Shown: positions 8,669-17,953, counted from the stretch's first letter. The stretch is DNA of 64,000 bases from Salinicola lusitanus (GCF_003206045.1 NZ_PZJM01000013.1:1-64000), one strand, 5' to 3'. The notes: a model not told the origin generated them from the letters alone. A program made the numbers and translations.

Positions 8669-9706
8669 ATGCAGACGAGCCGCGTGATCCATGTCGTCGG
8701 CTGTCACGCCGAGGGCGAAGTGGGAGACGTCATCGTGGGCGGCGTGGCACCGCCGCCCGGAGAGACACTCTGGGCGCAGTCGCGCTGGATCGCCCGCGAC
8801 CGGACCCTGCGTGACTTCATGCTCAACGAGCCGCGCGGCGGCGTCTTTCGCCACGTCAACCTGCTGGTGCCGGCCAGGGACCCCCGCGCGCAGATGGGCT
8901 GGATCATCATGGAGCCGGAAGACACGCCGCCGATGTCCGGTTCCAACAGTTTGTGCGTGGTGACCGTGCTGCTCGAGACCGGCATCCTGCCCATGCGTGA
9001 GCCGGAAACCCATCTCGTGCTCGAGGCTCCCGGTGGCGTGATAGAAGCCGTGGCGCGCTGCGAGAACGGCCGCGTCCTCGACGTCACCGTGCGCAACCTG
9101 CCGGCCTTCGTCGATCAGCGGGACCTGCAACTGGAGGTTCCGGGGCTGGGCACGCTGCGTGTCGACACGGTTTTCGGTGGCGACAGCTTCGTGATCGTCG
9201 ACGCCGAGGATCTCGGCTTCCGGCTGGTGCCGGACGAGGCGCGGGAGCTGGTCGAGGCCGGCATCCGGATCACCAATGCGGTCAACGAGCAGTTCGGGTT
9301 CCGCCATCCCACCAATCCCGATTGGCGGCACGTCTCGTTCTGCCAGATCGCCGCGCCGCTGATACGGGAGGGCGACGCCTGGCTGGGACGCAATACGGTG
9401 GCGATTCAACCCGGCAAGCTCGACCGTTCGCCCACCGGCACCGGCTGTTCGGCACGCATGGCGCTGCTGCACGCCCAGGGCAAACTGGGATTGAACGAGA
9501 CCTTCATCGGCGAATCGATCATCGATTCCCGTTTTGTCTGCCGACTCGACGGCACGACTCGCGTCGGCGACGTGGCGGCGGTAACGCCGCTGATCCGCGG
9601 CCGTGCTTATATCACCGGCACCCACCAGTACACTCTCGATCCACAGGATCCGTGGCCTGGCGGCTACCGGCTCGCCGACACCTGGCCACGAATCGGAGCG
9701 CGGTGA
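8669..9706 (+). CDS. Proline racemase superfamily protein with Ser/Thr in place of the catalytic Cys pair
   Basis: 345 aa, the usual length of proline racemases, 4-hydroxyproline 2-epimerases and trans-3-hydroxyproline dehydratases. The family fold is clear ([15 protein letters not shown]...GTG...SAR), but the first catalytic motif, normally MCGHG, reads MSGSN with Ser90. The second, normally SPCGTGTSA, reads SPTGTGCSA with Thr256. Extra cysteines lie nearby at 96 and 260. Neither the Cys/Cys racemase/epimerase set nor the Cys/Thr dehydratase set is therefore present. AGGGG precedes the ATG. As last gene of the ABC operon it probably acts on the imported compound in the cytoplasm. The reaction is unknown: it could be a divergent dehydratase or an enzyme with a new activity. 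Confidence 0.85.
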   Translation: MQTSRVIHVVGCHAEGEVGDVIVGGVAPPPGETLWAQSRWIARDRTLRDFMLNEPRGGVFRHVNLLVPARDPRAQMGWIIMEPEDTPPMSGSNSLCVVTVLLETGILPMREPETHLVLEAPGGVIEAVARCENGRVLDVTVRNLPAFVDQRDLQLEVPGLGTLRVDTVFGGDSFVIVDAEDLGFRLVPDEARELVEAGIRITNAVNEQFGFRHPTNPDWRHVSFCQIAAPLIREGDAWLGRNTVAIQPGKLDRSPTGTGCSARMALLHAQGKLGLNETFIGESIIDSRFVCRLDGTTRVGDVAAVTPLIRGRAYITGTHQYTLDPQDPWPGGYRLADTWPRIGAR

Positions 9707-9736
9707 AACGCCGGTTCGTCGGAGCGTGGGTCGCGG

Positions 9737-11809
9737 TCAGGATGTCGCGGGCTCGGGCTGGCGATCGGGCTTGATACGTGGCCGCTCGGCCATGATTCGC
9801 CCCAGCCGCTCCAGCGCCAGTTCGAGACGCTCGACCAGGCCCTCCAGAAGCACCCGCCGATCGGCGGCGACATCGCCATGCTCGGCAATGGCCTCGTCCA
9901 GGCGCTTGCCGGCCTCGCGAATGCCCTGCGGCTGGCGGCCGTTGGCGCTCTCCTCGAAGCCGCTGGCCAGCGCCCGCAGCAACTGGCGATGGGCACGCCG
10001 GATCATGGGATGAGGGGCGTCGTCGAGCCGATCCCGCAGTCGCAGCGTGGCCGTCCCCAGGTCCAGCCCCGTCAAGCCGAGGATGAACAGGTGGCGCTGG
10101 TCTTCGGGCAGCATGTCGTCGTGCTGCGCCAACTGCAGTATGCGATCGGCCATGTGGCCACTGAAGCGGGTTTCGGCATCGCGTATGGAACGTCGCCGCA
10201 GCTGGTGGATGTCCCGGGAGATGGCGTTGATCAGGCGACGCCGGCGTAGCCGCGTGCCCAGTCCGGGCAGCAGCCGGAAACCCATCACTACGCAGGTCAG
10301 GCCGATGATCACCGCCACCGCCCGGTTGGCGAAGCTGTCGAAGGAGAAATCCATGTTGTTGCCGGGCATGGTCAGCAGGATATTGAAGATCGTGAAGGCG
10401 AGGCAGTAGCCCATCGTGGCCGGATTGGTCGCGCCCAGGAGCCCCAGGAACAGCGGCGTGCCGAACAGCAGCGCCAGCATCGGGAAACCGTTGGCCTGCG
10501 ACAGCAGCACGTGGCCGAACAGGAACGCGCTGGGAATGGCGGCGAGCATGCCCTTGTAGAACATCATGGTGATCGCGACCGGGTTGTCGCGGCTGGCGAA
10601 GAACGACGAGAACAGGGTCCCCAGCAGCATGGCGACCATGGCACTGTTCCAGGCGGTGAGAATCCAGAAGGTGGCCAGCGTGCCGAATACCAGACCGGAG
10701 CGCAGTGCGTTGATGCCGGCGGCGAGATGATCGCGATGCCAGGCCAGCGAGGTCGAACGCAGCTTGTGCGTACCGGGTGACGCAATCGCCTCGCGGGCAT
10801 CCAGCATCACCATGGCGTGACCGATCGATTCCCGCAGCCCCAGCCGGGCGCGACGGTCCAGCGGTGCCATGCCCGCTTCGTCGCTCTCATGCACGAGATG
10901 GCGAAGTTCCTGTAACTCCTGCCGCGCCTTGGGAACGCCCTTGACATGCTCCGCCTCGCGAAAGCCCTGGGCCACCTGCCGTGCGATCTCGATACTGCGG
11001 GGGTCCAGCTTGTCGGCGTGGTCGTGCAGCATCTGATGCAGTGCCTGGAGGTTGGCCAGAAAGCGCAGCGTTCGTCGGGTCAGCACGTGGGTCGCACGGA
11101 TGCGTCCCGGTCCCTCCGGCCCTTCGAAGCGAGCTGCCTGACTGTCCGTCTCCAGCACCGTCAACGGGCCGAGGCTACCTCGCAATGCTTTCTGCATGGC
11201 GGGAATGTCGCTGCTCGCCTCCAGGCGCAGGGCGGCATTCTCGAACGCTTCGTTGATGACGGTGTCGGCCTGCGACGCGAGGTGCTTGCCGACTCGCGAC
11301 GGCCACAGCAGCGAACTGACCAGGGTGGCGCAGATGGCGCCCAGCCCCAGTTCCGATAGTCGCGCCACCGCGATGTCGAAGATACCGCCGGGGGTGCTCC
11401 CATTGGATATCACCACGATCAGCATGGCGGTGACGGCCGCCATCAGGCAGCCGTAGGTGTAGTTGTTGCGCCACAGCGAGCCGACGTAGGTGCACAGCAT
11501 GATCCATAGCGTCAGAGTGATCAGCGCCGGCACTCGGGCCTGGGCGAAAAGCGCCATGATGGCGATGCCCGTCACGGCGCCGATGAAGGTACCGCTGATC
11601 TGGCAGATACCTTTTTCGATCACCATGCCGCTCATGGGCCGGATCTGCAGAAAAGCCGCCGAAATCAACGCCCAGTAGGGACGATCGAGATTGAACCAGA
11701 GCGCCAGGTAGAGCGCGATCATCATCGCCACGGTGGTCTTGATGGCGAACTTGACCGCCGAGGCATCGGGCATCAGGTAGGTCTTGACGAGCGGCGGCAT
11801 GGTGCTCAC
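9737..11809 (-). CDS. aaeB: FUSC-family efflux inner-membrane protein (AaeB-like)
   Basis: 690-aa inner-membrane protein with two membrane blocks, each of about six helices (residues ~20-165 and ~365-500), and large cytoplasmic regions, the architecture of AaeB/FUSC transporters that export aromatic carboxylic acids such as p-hydroxybenzoate. The start is a GTG at 11809 overlapping the stop of the membrane-fusion gene (GTGA); an ATG three codons in is possible. It is the third gene of an operon with a DUF1656 protein and an HlyD-type partner. No LysR-type aaeR regulator is adjacent. The exported substrate is inferred from family only. Confidence 0.85.
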   Translation of the reverse strand: MSTMPPLVKTYLMPDASAVKFAIKTTVAMMIALYLALWFNLDRPYWALISAAFLQIRPMSGMVIEKGICQISGTFIGAVTGIAIMALFAQARVPALITLTLWIMLCTYVGSLWRNNYTYGCLMAAVTAMLIVVISNGSTPGGIFDIAVARLSELGLGAICATLVSSLLWPSRVGKHLASQADTVINEAFENAALRLEASSDIPAMQKALRGSLGPLTVLETDSQAARFEGPEGPGRIRATHVLTRRTLRFLANLQALHQMLHDHADKLDPRSIEIARQVAQGFREAEHVKGVPKARQELQELRHLVHESDEAGMAPLDRRARLGLRESIGHAMVMLDAREAIASPGTHKLRSTSLAWHRDHLAAGINALRSGLVFGTLATFWILTAWNSAMVAMLLGTLFSSFFASRDNPVAITMMFYKGMLAAIPSAFLFGHVLLSQANGFPMLALLFGTPLFLGLLGATNPATMGYCLAFTIFNILLTMPGNNMDFSFDSFANRAVAVIIGLTCVVMGFRLLPGLGTRLRRRRLINAISRDIHQLRRRSIRDAETRFSGHMADRILQLAQHDDMLPEDQRHLFILGLTGLDLGTATLRLRDRLDDAPHPMIRRAHRQLLRALASGFEESANGRQPQGIREAGKRLDEAIAEHGDVAADRRVLLEGLVERLELALERLGRIMAERPRIKPDRQPEPATS

Positions 11810-12804
11810 TGCGGCGCTTCGGTTGCGTTCTCGGCCGACGTCTCGGCGGTCGACTGCGACTGCGCCGTCGGCCGGCGATCGGCGGGCAGGCTGCGCGGGG
11901 TGGTGGTGCTGGCGGGCTCACCGGCGGGCTCGGCCGGATGCTCGCCGTCCGCATGCTGGACTCTGACCGTCGCGGTCATCCCGGCGCTGAGCAGAGTGTC
12001 GTCAGGAATATGGTCCAGCGTGATCCGAACCGGAATGCGTTGAGCCAGCCTCACCCAGTTGAAGGTCGGCTGGACCTGCGGCAATAGCTGATTGTTGAGC
12101 GTGGTGTTGGTGTCGGCGATGCCGCGGCCGATACCGGCCACATGGCCATGCAGATGGGTGTCGCCGTTCATCAGGATGACCTCTGCCGGATCGCCGACGT
12201 CGATGGAGGACATCTTGGTCTCCTCGAAATAGCCCATGACGTAGTAGGAGTTCGACTGCACCAGCGCCATCACCGGGGTACCACGAGTCACGTAGTTGCC
12301 GGCGGCCAGTTGCAGGTTGAGCACATGGCCGCTGATCGGCGCCACGACGCGAGTGCGCTCCAGGTCGAGCTTGGCACTGGCGAGGTCGGCCTGGGCCTGC
12401 TTGAGATTGGCGGCGGCGACGCGGCTGTTGATCTGGGCGATCTGGCGATCTTCCGCGCTGATCGACCGGCTGCTCAACTGGTTGCGACGCTGGGCCTCCG
12501 TCTGACGCAGCTGGAGGGTGGCCTCGCGGTTCTCGACCGTGGCCTGGGCCTGGTCCAGAGCCGCCTGGTAGCGCGCGGGGTCGATCTCGAACAGGGGGTC
12601 GCCCTGGGCGACGAACCCGGTGTCGTTGACATTGAGCGTGCGGACCCAGCCGGAAACGTCGGGAGCGATGGTGACCACCTCCGCGCGCACCCGGGCATCA
12701 CGCGTCCACGGCGTGAAGAGGTAGTAGTTCCATAGCCAGATGCCGGCGGCCACGGCGATCGCGACGACGACGAGGGTCATGAGGATACGTAGCGAATTGC
12801 GCAT
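11806..12804 (-). CDS. aaeA: HlyD-family membrane-fusion protein (AaeA/EmrA-like)
   Basis: 332 aa. An N-terminal membrane anchor is followed by a biotinyl-lipoyl-like half (VTIAPDVSGWVRTLNVNDTG), a coiled-coil hairpin (residues ~85-150), and the returning lipoyl half and beta-barrel. It bridges the FUSC inner-membrane protein to an outer-membrane channel that is not encoded here. The ATG at 12804 shares one base with the stop of the preceding gene. The C-terminal ~55 residues are rich in Pro, Thr, Ala and Glu and probably disordered. Confidence 0.88.
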   Translation of the reverse strand: MRNSLRILMTLVVVAIAVAAGIWLWNYYLFTPWTRDARVRAEVVTIAPDVSGWVRTLNVNDTGFVAQGDPLFEIDPARYQAALDQAQATVENREATLQLRQTEAQRRNQLSSRSISAEDRQIAQINSRVAAANLKQAQADLASAKLDLERTRVVAPISGHVLNLQLAAGNYVTRGTPVMALVQSNSYYVMGYFEETKMSSIDVGDPAEVILMNGDTHLHGHVAGIGRGIADTNTTLNNQLLPQVQPTFNWVRLAQRIPVRITLDHIPDDTLLSAGMTATVRVQHADGEHPAEPAGEPASTTTPRSLPADRRPTAQSQSTAETSAENATEAPQ

Positions 12805-13022
12805 CAAGTACTCTCGAGCAGGAAGGAGAACAGAAAAGTGATACCGGCAGTGAACAGCACGAACAGCGAGACATCGAACCAGGCTTCGTACCAGAGCGCA
12901 CGCTGTCCGACCATCCAGTGCAGCAATGAGCGCAGGACGATGGTCGCGATGAAGCCGAACAGGGCATAGATCAGCAGAGGACTGATGAAGATCCCGCCGA
13001 CGGCGATTTCCTGTAAACCCAT
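12804..13022 (-). CDS. aaeX: DUF1656 small membrane protein (AaeX-like)
   Basis: 72 aa with two membrane helices, starting MGLQEIAVGGIFISPLL, typical of DUF1656/AaeX proteins, which nearly always precede an HlyD-type and a FUSC-type gene. AGGGAAAAT precedes the ATG. Its function within the efflux complex is not established. It is the first gene of the three-gene operon, all overlapping. Confidence 0.88.
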   Translation of the reverse strand: MGLQEIAVGGIFISPLLIYALFGFIATIVLRSLLHWMVGQRALWYEAWFDVSLFVLFTAGITFLFSFLLEST

Positions 13023-13218
13023 ATTTTCCCTGTGGCGGTGGCGTGACGAACGGATAATATTAGCACGCTACTGAAATCGTTGTCAGAGACATGAGCGTCG
13101 CGGCTACCGAGCAGTCTAGCTGGAAACCGAGGTACCGAGCACCAACCGGCGATGTTCGACGTCGCTCGGTCGCCCGGCTCGTCGAGCGATAGTCGGTGAA
13201 GCGGTCGTGGTCGGCCTC

Positions 13219-14817
13219 TCAAGCCTCGTCGAGCGCCGGGGGCGCCAGCGCCACCGCAGGCAGATGGCAACATCGATTGCGACCTTCTGCCTTGGCCCGG
13301 TAGAGCGCACGGTCGGCCCGCATCATCAGGCTCTTGAGGCTATCGTTCTCGTGACGCTGGGTCAGGCCGATGCTCAGCGTCATCGACAGCGTGACGGCGT
13401 CGTTCACCACCAACGGAGTGTCGGCGACGGCGGCGCGCAAGCGTTCGGCCATCAGCGCGACGGCTTCCGGGGACATGCCGGAGAGCACCACGGCGAACTC
13501 CTCGCCACCGATGCGCCCGAGCAGGGCATCCTCCTGCATCAGCTCGTCGAGCTGGCGGGCCAGCGCGCACAACGCCTGATCTCCCACCGGATGACCATAT
13601 TCGTCGTTGATCCGCTTGAAGTGGTCGATGTCGATCAACAGCACGCTCAGTGGGGCGTTCCGGTCCCGGCGCAGCTGCTTCACCGCGGCACGCCACAGGG
13701 CACGCCGGTTGTGGAGGCCGGTCAGGGCATCGGTGGAGGCCAACTGATGCAGCTTGTGCTCCATCGCCTTGCGCCGGGTGATGTCGAGGCTCCAGATCAG
13801 CCACGCGGACTGCGCATGGATGTGCAGTGGTCTCGCGCTCAGCAGGGCCCAGTAAGGCGCGCGAGGCGCCAGCCTGACCTCCAACTGATGCACGGTCTCC
13901 CCGCGGCTCAGGCGCGCGACGAGTTGTCGATAGTCATCGCCATTCTCGAACAGGGTCTCGAGATGGAACTCCTCGGCTCGCCGGGTATCCGTCTGGGTCA
14001 GCAGGTCCTCGCTGATGTAGAAGATCCGGCGCTGGTCGGCGCTGATCAGGGTGACGTCACTCGGCGTCGAGTCAAGAATCGTGCGCAGTAGCGCCTCGCG
14101 TTCGTGCAGCAGGCGCGTGCGACTCCGGACGCGCCGCTCCAGCGAGCTGTTGAGCGCCTGCAGCTCCTCGGCGAGATGACGAGAGCGCCGCTGCGAACTC
14201 AGGATACGCAATGCCAGGATGAGGCAGCCGCAGGCCAGCAGCACCAGGGTGACGGTGAGCCAGTGGAACGTTCGCTGCAGCGATTGGCGTTCCCAGTCGA
14301 GTTGTGCCGCGACCGCGATATTGGAGACGACGATCAGCTCGTGCGCCGGACGCAATTGCCTCGGCAACTCGGCCAGCATATCGGCGGCCACGCGCCTTGC
14401 GCCGGCCTGGTCGTGCCAGTCCAGCCGCTGCATCCAGCCCGCGCTGAGCGAGTCGAGATGGGCGATCGTCCGGTGTACTTCGGGCCTGGGTTGCGGCAGA
14501 TAGTCGAAGACACGGCTGTGGCGGAAAGGGTCGAGGGTATTGCGCATGACGCCCAGGCGCAGGATCAACGCGGCGGCACCTGTCTGGCCCTCCTCGACGG
14601 CATGGGCGGTGTCGAGCAGGCGCTGGATCTCCGAGCGCAACTGATAGCTCTGCCACACCTCGGTGTGCAGGCCGGGCGAGGCGTAGTCATCGCCTTTCTC
14701 CGAGATCAGCTTGAGCCCCGCCAGCGCGGCGACGATCATCGTCCCGGCCAGCGCGATCAACAGCATGACCGGCCAGCGTCGGCCCTTGCCGGCTCCGATG
14801 GCGTCTGATCCGCTCAC
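13219..14817 (-). CDS. Membrane diguanylate cyclase (periplasmic sensor, PAS-like, GGDEF)
   Basis: Makes cyclic di-GMP from two GTP. About 532 aa: a first membrane helix near residues 18-36, a mostly helical periplasmic region to about residue 190, a second helix (LTVTLVLLACGCLILALRIL), a short coiled coil, a PAS-like segment, then the GGDEF domain with an intact GGEEF active loop. The allosteric I-site RxxD is missing: the aligned residues are QEDA. The start is taken as the GTG at 14817, which overlaps the stop of the upstream periplasmic protein gene (GTGA); an ATG at 14844 lacks a ribosome site. The coupling suggests the periplasmic partner controls the cyclase. Confidence 0.85.
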   Translation of the reverse strand: MSGSDAIGAGKGRRWPVMLLIALAGTMIVAALAGLKLISEKGDDYASPGLHTEVWQSYQLRSEIQRLLDTAHAVEEGQTGAAALILRLGVMRNTLDPFRHSRVFDYLPQPRPEVHRTIAHLDSLSAGWMQRLDWHDQAGARRVAADMLAELPRQLRPAHELIVVSNIAVAAQLDWERQSLQRTFHWLTVTLVLLACGCLILALRILSSQRRSRHLAEELQALNSSLERRVRSRTRLLHEREALLRTILDSTPSDVTLISADQRRIFYISEDLLTQTDTRRAEEFHLETLFENGDDYRQLVARLSRGETVHQLEVRLAPRAPYWALLSARPLHIHAQSAWLIWSLDITRRKAMEHKLHQLASTDALTGLHNRRALWRAAVKQLRRDRNAPLSVLLIDIDHFKRINDEYGHPVGDQALCALARQLDELMQEDALLGRIGGEEFAVVLSGMSPEAVALMAERLRAAVADTPLVVNDAVTLSMTLSIGLTQRHENDSLKSLMMRADRALYRAKAEGRNRCCHLPAVALAPPALDEA

Positions 14818-15308
14818 TGGAGCTGCAGTTCGCTCAGCTGCCATACGGTGCGGCTGTAGTAGGTGCGTTCGTGGAGTTCGGGATAGTCGCTATAGGGATA
14901 CATGACGACCAGCGGCCCATAACGATCGACGGCGAGATAGTGGCCGTTGCGGCGGTAGGCGACGACGGGATCGTAGTTCTCCAGGTCCGAACGGGGAATG
15001 ATGTCGCTGTAGTCGTCGAGACCCACGGCGAGCATCCTGCCGGGCGCGGCGATCGACTGGCTCCGCAGCAGGACGTTGATCGACACTCCCGACCAGCGAG
15101 CTTCGGGATCGCTGGTGTCGGGGATCGAGCCCGTCACTTCGCGGCTGGGCAGCGCCTCCAGGCTCGTCAGCGTGAACGACGCCAGCACCCGGCCGTGGGG
15201 ATCGACGAGCGTCAACAGCGGCATATCCCTGGGGTAGGGCGGCTCGTCCGCTTGCGCCGCCAATGACGATATCGCGATCAGTATGCCGACGATGAGTGGT
15301 CGCAACAT
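14814..15308 (-). CDS. Periplasmic SUOX/molybdopterin-binding-like protein without cysteines
   Basis: 164 aa with a Sec signal peptide (MLRPLIVGILIAISSLAAQA). The mature part resembles small oxidoreductase molybdopterin-binding (SUOX fold) proteins: LTLVDPHGRVLASFTLTSLE, a WSGVSINVLL strand, VGLDDYSD, YGPLVVMYPYSDYPEL and a final VWQL. The family's Mo-ligating cysteine cannot be present, because the protein contains no cysteine at all. It is therefore probably a ligand-binding or protein-interaction version rather than an active oxidoreductase. GGGAAAA precedes the ATG; its stop overlaps the start of the diguanylate cyclase gene, so the two are co-translated. Family assignment is by motif resemblance. 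Confidence 0.7.
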   Translation of the reverse strand: MLRPLIVGILIAISSLAAQADEPPYPRDMPLLTLVDPHGRVLASFTLTSLEALPSREVTGSIPDTSDPEARWSGVSINVLLRSQSIAAPGRMLAVGLDDYSDIIPRSDLENYDPVVAYRRNGHYLAVDRYGPLVVMYPYSDYPELHERTYYSRTVWQLSELQLQ

Positions 15309-15388
15309 GATGGCTTTTCCCGGGTTTTCTTGTGTTATCGGCGTGGCGACGGTTTTCTGGACCGCCCTCGTGCCTTCGCCGCCCCGTC

Positions 15389-15847
15389 TCAGGCGTTGGC
15401 GTCGGCGACCAGGACACGGGAGAACTTGACGATCTCGTCGCGGCGATCGTCCCATCCCAGATGATGCCAGAAGCGGTGCGCCTGGTGATTGTCCGCCAGG
15501 GTGTCGAGATGCACCTTCTCGATACCGGCCGCCAGCAGTGCCGTCAGGCAGCGATCGACCATCGCTCGTGCCAGCCCCAGGTGGCGATAGTCCGGGTCGA
15601 CCATGACATGCTGCAGATAGCCGCGACGGCCGTCGTGTCCCGCCATGGCGCAGCCCACGATGCCGTCCCCGACGGCCGGTCGCGCAACGAAACTCAGGCC
15701 GGGATTGCGCGCGAGATAGCGCTGCGTCGCCGCGTAGCCATCGGCGCTGCGGAGCACCACCCCCGGGGTACGCGACATCATTGCGGCGAAGTCCGGGTGA
15801 TCGTCGATGGTCATGGGCAGAATGTCGGGCATGGGACTGGAGTTCAT
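15389..15847 (-). CDS. GNAT-family N-acetyltransferase
   Basis: 152 aa. The acetyl-CoA binding motif A is visible as LQHVMVDPDYRHLGLARAMV, followed by the motif B region HRFWHHLGW. The acceptor is unknown. Its ATG overlaps the stop of the EamA transporter gene (ATGA), so both are in one transcript. That pairing is common for GNAT genes and does not reveal the substrate. Confidence 0.85.
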   Translation of the reverse strand: MNSSPMPDILPMTIDDHPDFAAMMSRTPGVVLRSADGYAATQRYLARNPGLSFVARPAVGDGIVGCAMAGHDGRRGYLQHVMVDPDYRHLGLARAMVDRCLTALLAAGIEKVHLDTLADNHQAHRFWHHLGWDDRRDEIVKFSRVLVADANA

Positions 15848-16713
15848 GGCGCGGGCCTCGATCTACGGTGGCGGCTGAAGCGAATATTGATGACGGCCAG
15901 CCCGGCGACGACCATGGCGCCGCCGGCCATCTTGTTGATACCCAGCGGGTCGTCGAGCAGCCATACGCCGAGGATGACGGCGAAGACCGGCATCAGCAGG
16001 GTCAGCGGTACGACGCGGCTGACGGGGTGCTTTTGCAGCAGCCGATACCAGAGTCCGTAGGCGGCGATCGATGACATCAAGGCGGTGTACACGACCGCAC
16101 CCCACCCGGCCAGGCCGGCGTTCTGCAAGGCGTGCCACTGGTCGTCCTCGAAAAGCCAACTGCCCGTCGCGACCAACGGTATCGCGAACAGCGAGATCCA
16201 GCCGGTCATGGTCAACGGGGCGATCGGCGGCGCGAGCTTGATGATCATGGTCGAAACGGCCCAGAACAGGGCGCTGGCGAGCAGCAGGGCAGTCGAGGCT
16301 GGCGGCGGCAGGGATGGGCCCCCGGCCAGGACCACGACACCGCCGAAGGCGAGGATCAGGCCGAAGATTCGGCGCGGGCCGAGCTTCTCCTTGAGAAAGA
16401 TCGCAGCCAGCAGCGTCGCGAAGGGTGTCCCCATCTGCACCAGCAGCGCGCCGGTACCGGCTTCCGCATGCTGCAGGCCGAGAAACAGCAGCGGAAAATG
16501 CAGGCCGCCAAAGGTGACGGCCAGCACCAGGAGCCAACCGAGCTGCTGGCGCGAGATGCGAGTGAACGGCACGATCAGCACGGCGACCAGCATGAAGCGG
16601 AGTACCGTCACCAGCAGCGGCGGCAGATCCTCGATACCAAGCTTGATCACGATGATATTGAAAGCCCAGATGGCAATGATACCCAGGCCGATCAGCAAGT
16701 CCTTCAGGGGCAC
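15844..16713 (-). CDS. EamA/DMT-superfamily exporter
   Basis: 289 aa with ten predicted membrane helices in two EamA repeats; the first opens LIGLGIIAIWAFNIIVIKLG and the second GWISLFAIPLVATGSW. Members export amino acids or related metabolites through the inner membrane. The start is a GTG at 16713 with only a weak upstream site. A GNAT gene is coupled downstream. The transported compound is not predictable. Confidence 0.85.
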   Translation of the reverse strand: MPLKDLLIGLGIIAIWAFNIIVIKLGIEDLPPLLVTVLRFMLVAVLIVPFTRISRQQLGWLLVLAVTFGGLHFPLLFLGLQHAEAGTGALLVQMGTPFATLLAAIFLKEKLGPRRIFGLILAFGGVVVLAGGPSLPPPASTALLLASALFWAVSTMIIKLAPPIAPLTMTGWISLFAIPLVATGSWLFEDDQWHALQNAGLAGWGAVVYTALMSSIAAYGLWYRLLQKHPVSRVVPLTLLMPVFAVILGVWLLDDPLGINKMAGGAMVVAGLAVINIRFSRHRRSRPAP

Positions 16714-16943
16714 GTGCAGTACTCGTCATTGGAAGGGGGCGTCGACGAAGGCGCCGGATGGCCCATTGTCTCAGCGGCTCTCGCGAGAGCAAGAGTATTT
16801 TGAGATGTCGTCTTCCACGGGGCTTCGGCGCTTCGCCGGTCGGCGTAATCTGCGTTTCTCAGCTCGGGGAATGCGCTACTCTACGCAAAATCGACCGATT
16901 CTCCGTCGCCAGGTCGGGAATCTTCGCACTCGAGAGCCAACCC

Positions 16944-17102
16944 ATGATCAAGGGAATCATCTTCTGCGTCTGCTTTCTCTTCGCCCAGCTGTTCGTGCTG
17001 TCCTATATCGACCATCGCCACGGAAGCGGCGAATCCGTGACGCGTCAGGCGGTCGCGGCGCAGAACAACCAGCGTCAGCGCGACGAGGAGGAGCAGGCTT
17101 GA
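16944..17102 (+). CDS. Small single-span membrane protein (52 aa)
   Basis: ATG at 16944, weak GAGAG upstream. One N-terminal helix (GIIFCVCFLFAQLFVLSYI) is followed by a basic/polar tail rich in Gln, Arg and Glu. This start fits a short membrane protein better than the longer open frame from 16758. It lies 31 bases before the DUF192 gene. No family recognised; the reading could be a leader or a genuine small protein. Confidence 0.5.
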   Translation: MIKGIIFCVCFLFAQLFVLSYIDHRHGSGESVTRQAVAAQNNQRQRDEEEQA

Positions 17103-17133
17103 CGATCAGTCTCGCGACCCGGGGGGGAAGGGC

Positions 17134-17616
17134 ATGCTGTCCCAAGCGTTGATTCCCGCCGCGTGGCTGGCGTCGATGCTGCTCACCATGCCGGCCTGGG
17201 CGGAAGCGCCGACTCGCCACGCTCTGGTCCTCGACAATGGCCAACGCACGCACACGATTCGGATCGAGGTCGCCGAGACCCCGCAGCAGCGCTCGAGAGG
17301 CCTGATGGAGCGCGATTCGCTTCCTGTCGACGCCGGAATGCTGTTCCTCTACGGCGCCGAACAGCCGGCGACGAGCGCCTACTGGATGTACCGGACTCGA
17401 ATTCCGCTGGATATCGCCTTCATCGACGAGGGTGGCGTGATCCGTTCGCTGAGGACCATGTCTCCCTGCCGCGCCGAAGCGTCGAGCCGGTGCCCCGTCT
17501 ACCCGGCGGGGGCGCGCTTTCGCGCCGCGCTGGAGGCCAATGCCGGCTACTTCGCCGAACGCGGGATCGAGGTCGGCGATCGTGTCGAGCTCGCACCCTG
17601 GATCGAGTCGCCGTGA
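17134..17616 (+). CDS. DUF192 secreted protein
   Basis: 160 aa with a signal peptide (ends near AWA-EAP) and one DUF192 domain: RIEVAETPQQRSRGLMER, GMLFLY, YWMYRTRIPLDIAFID and the C-terminal GDRVEL. DUF192 proteins are small beta-fold periplasmic or extracellular proteins of unknown function. GGGAAGGG precedes the ATG. A short hairpin CGGCATG-AGG-CATGCCG follows at 17631-17647. Confidence 0.88.
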   Translation: MLSQALIPAAWLASMLLTMPAWAEAPTRHALVLDNGQRTHTIRIEVAETPQQRSRGLMERDSLPVDAGMLFLYGAEQPATSAYWMYRTRIPLDIAFIDEGGVIRSLRTMSPCRAEASSRCPVYPAGARFRAALEANAGYFAERGIEVGDRVELAPWIESP

Positions 17617-17953
17617 AATGCATTCGCTTCCGGCATGAGGCATGCCGATAATGGTGGAGGGGAGGCGGCCCATCGGCTTGGGAACACCGCAAAAGCGCAT
17701 GGTGACGGTGTCCAGGAGTTGACCGATGGGTCAAGCCCGCTCCCTGGGGATGAGCCTCCCCGCGCCACGACGGTTTTGCCGGTCAAAAACTCGCTATATG
17801 ATGGCGCGCCGTCGGGGATAAGTTATGTTGCAATGGGTAAGTCACGGGCACGGTGCGATCTGAATCACACCCTGACGCACGCCGGCCGGCCTGTTGTCTT
17901 CGCGATCGGAACGCCGATCAACACAATAAACGGGAAAAATTCGAGGTATGCGC
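17617..17953. promoter_or_regulatory. Leader region of the TAXI-TRAP operon
   Basis: About 340 bases without a gene. It holds a 7-bp hairpin just after the DUF192 gene (17631-17647) and a plausible -10 box TATGAT at 17797-17802 with a poor -35. The following ~150 nt of leader contain no recognised riboswitch. Confidence 0.4.
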
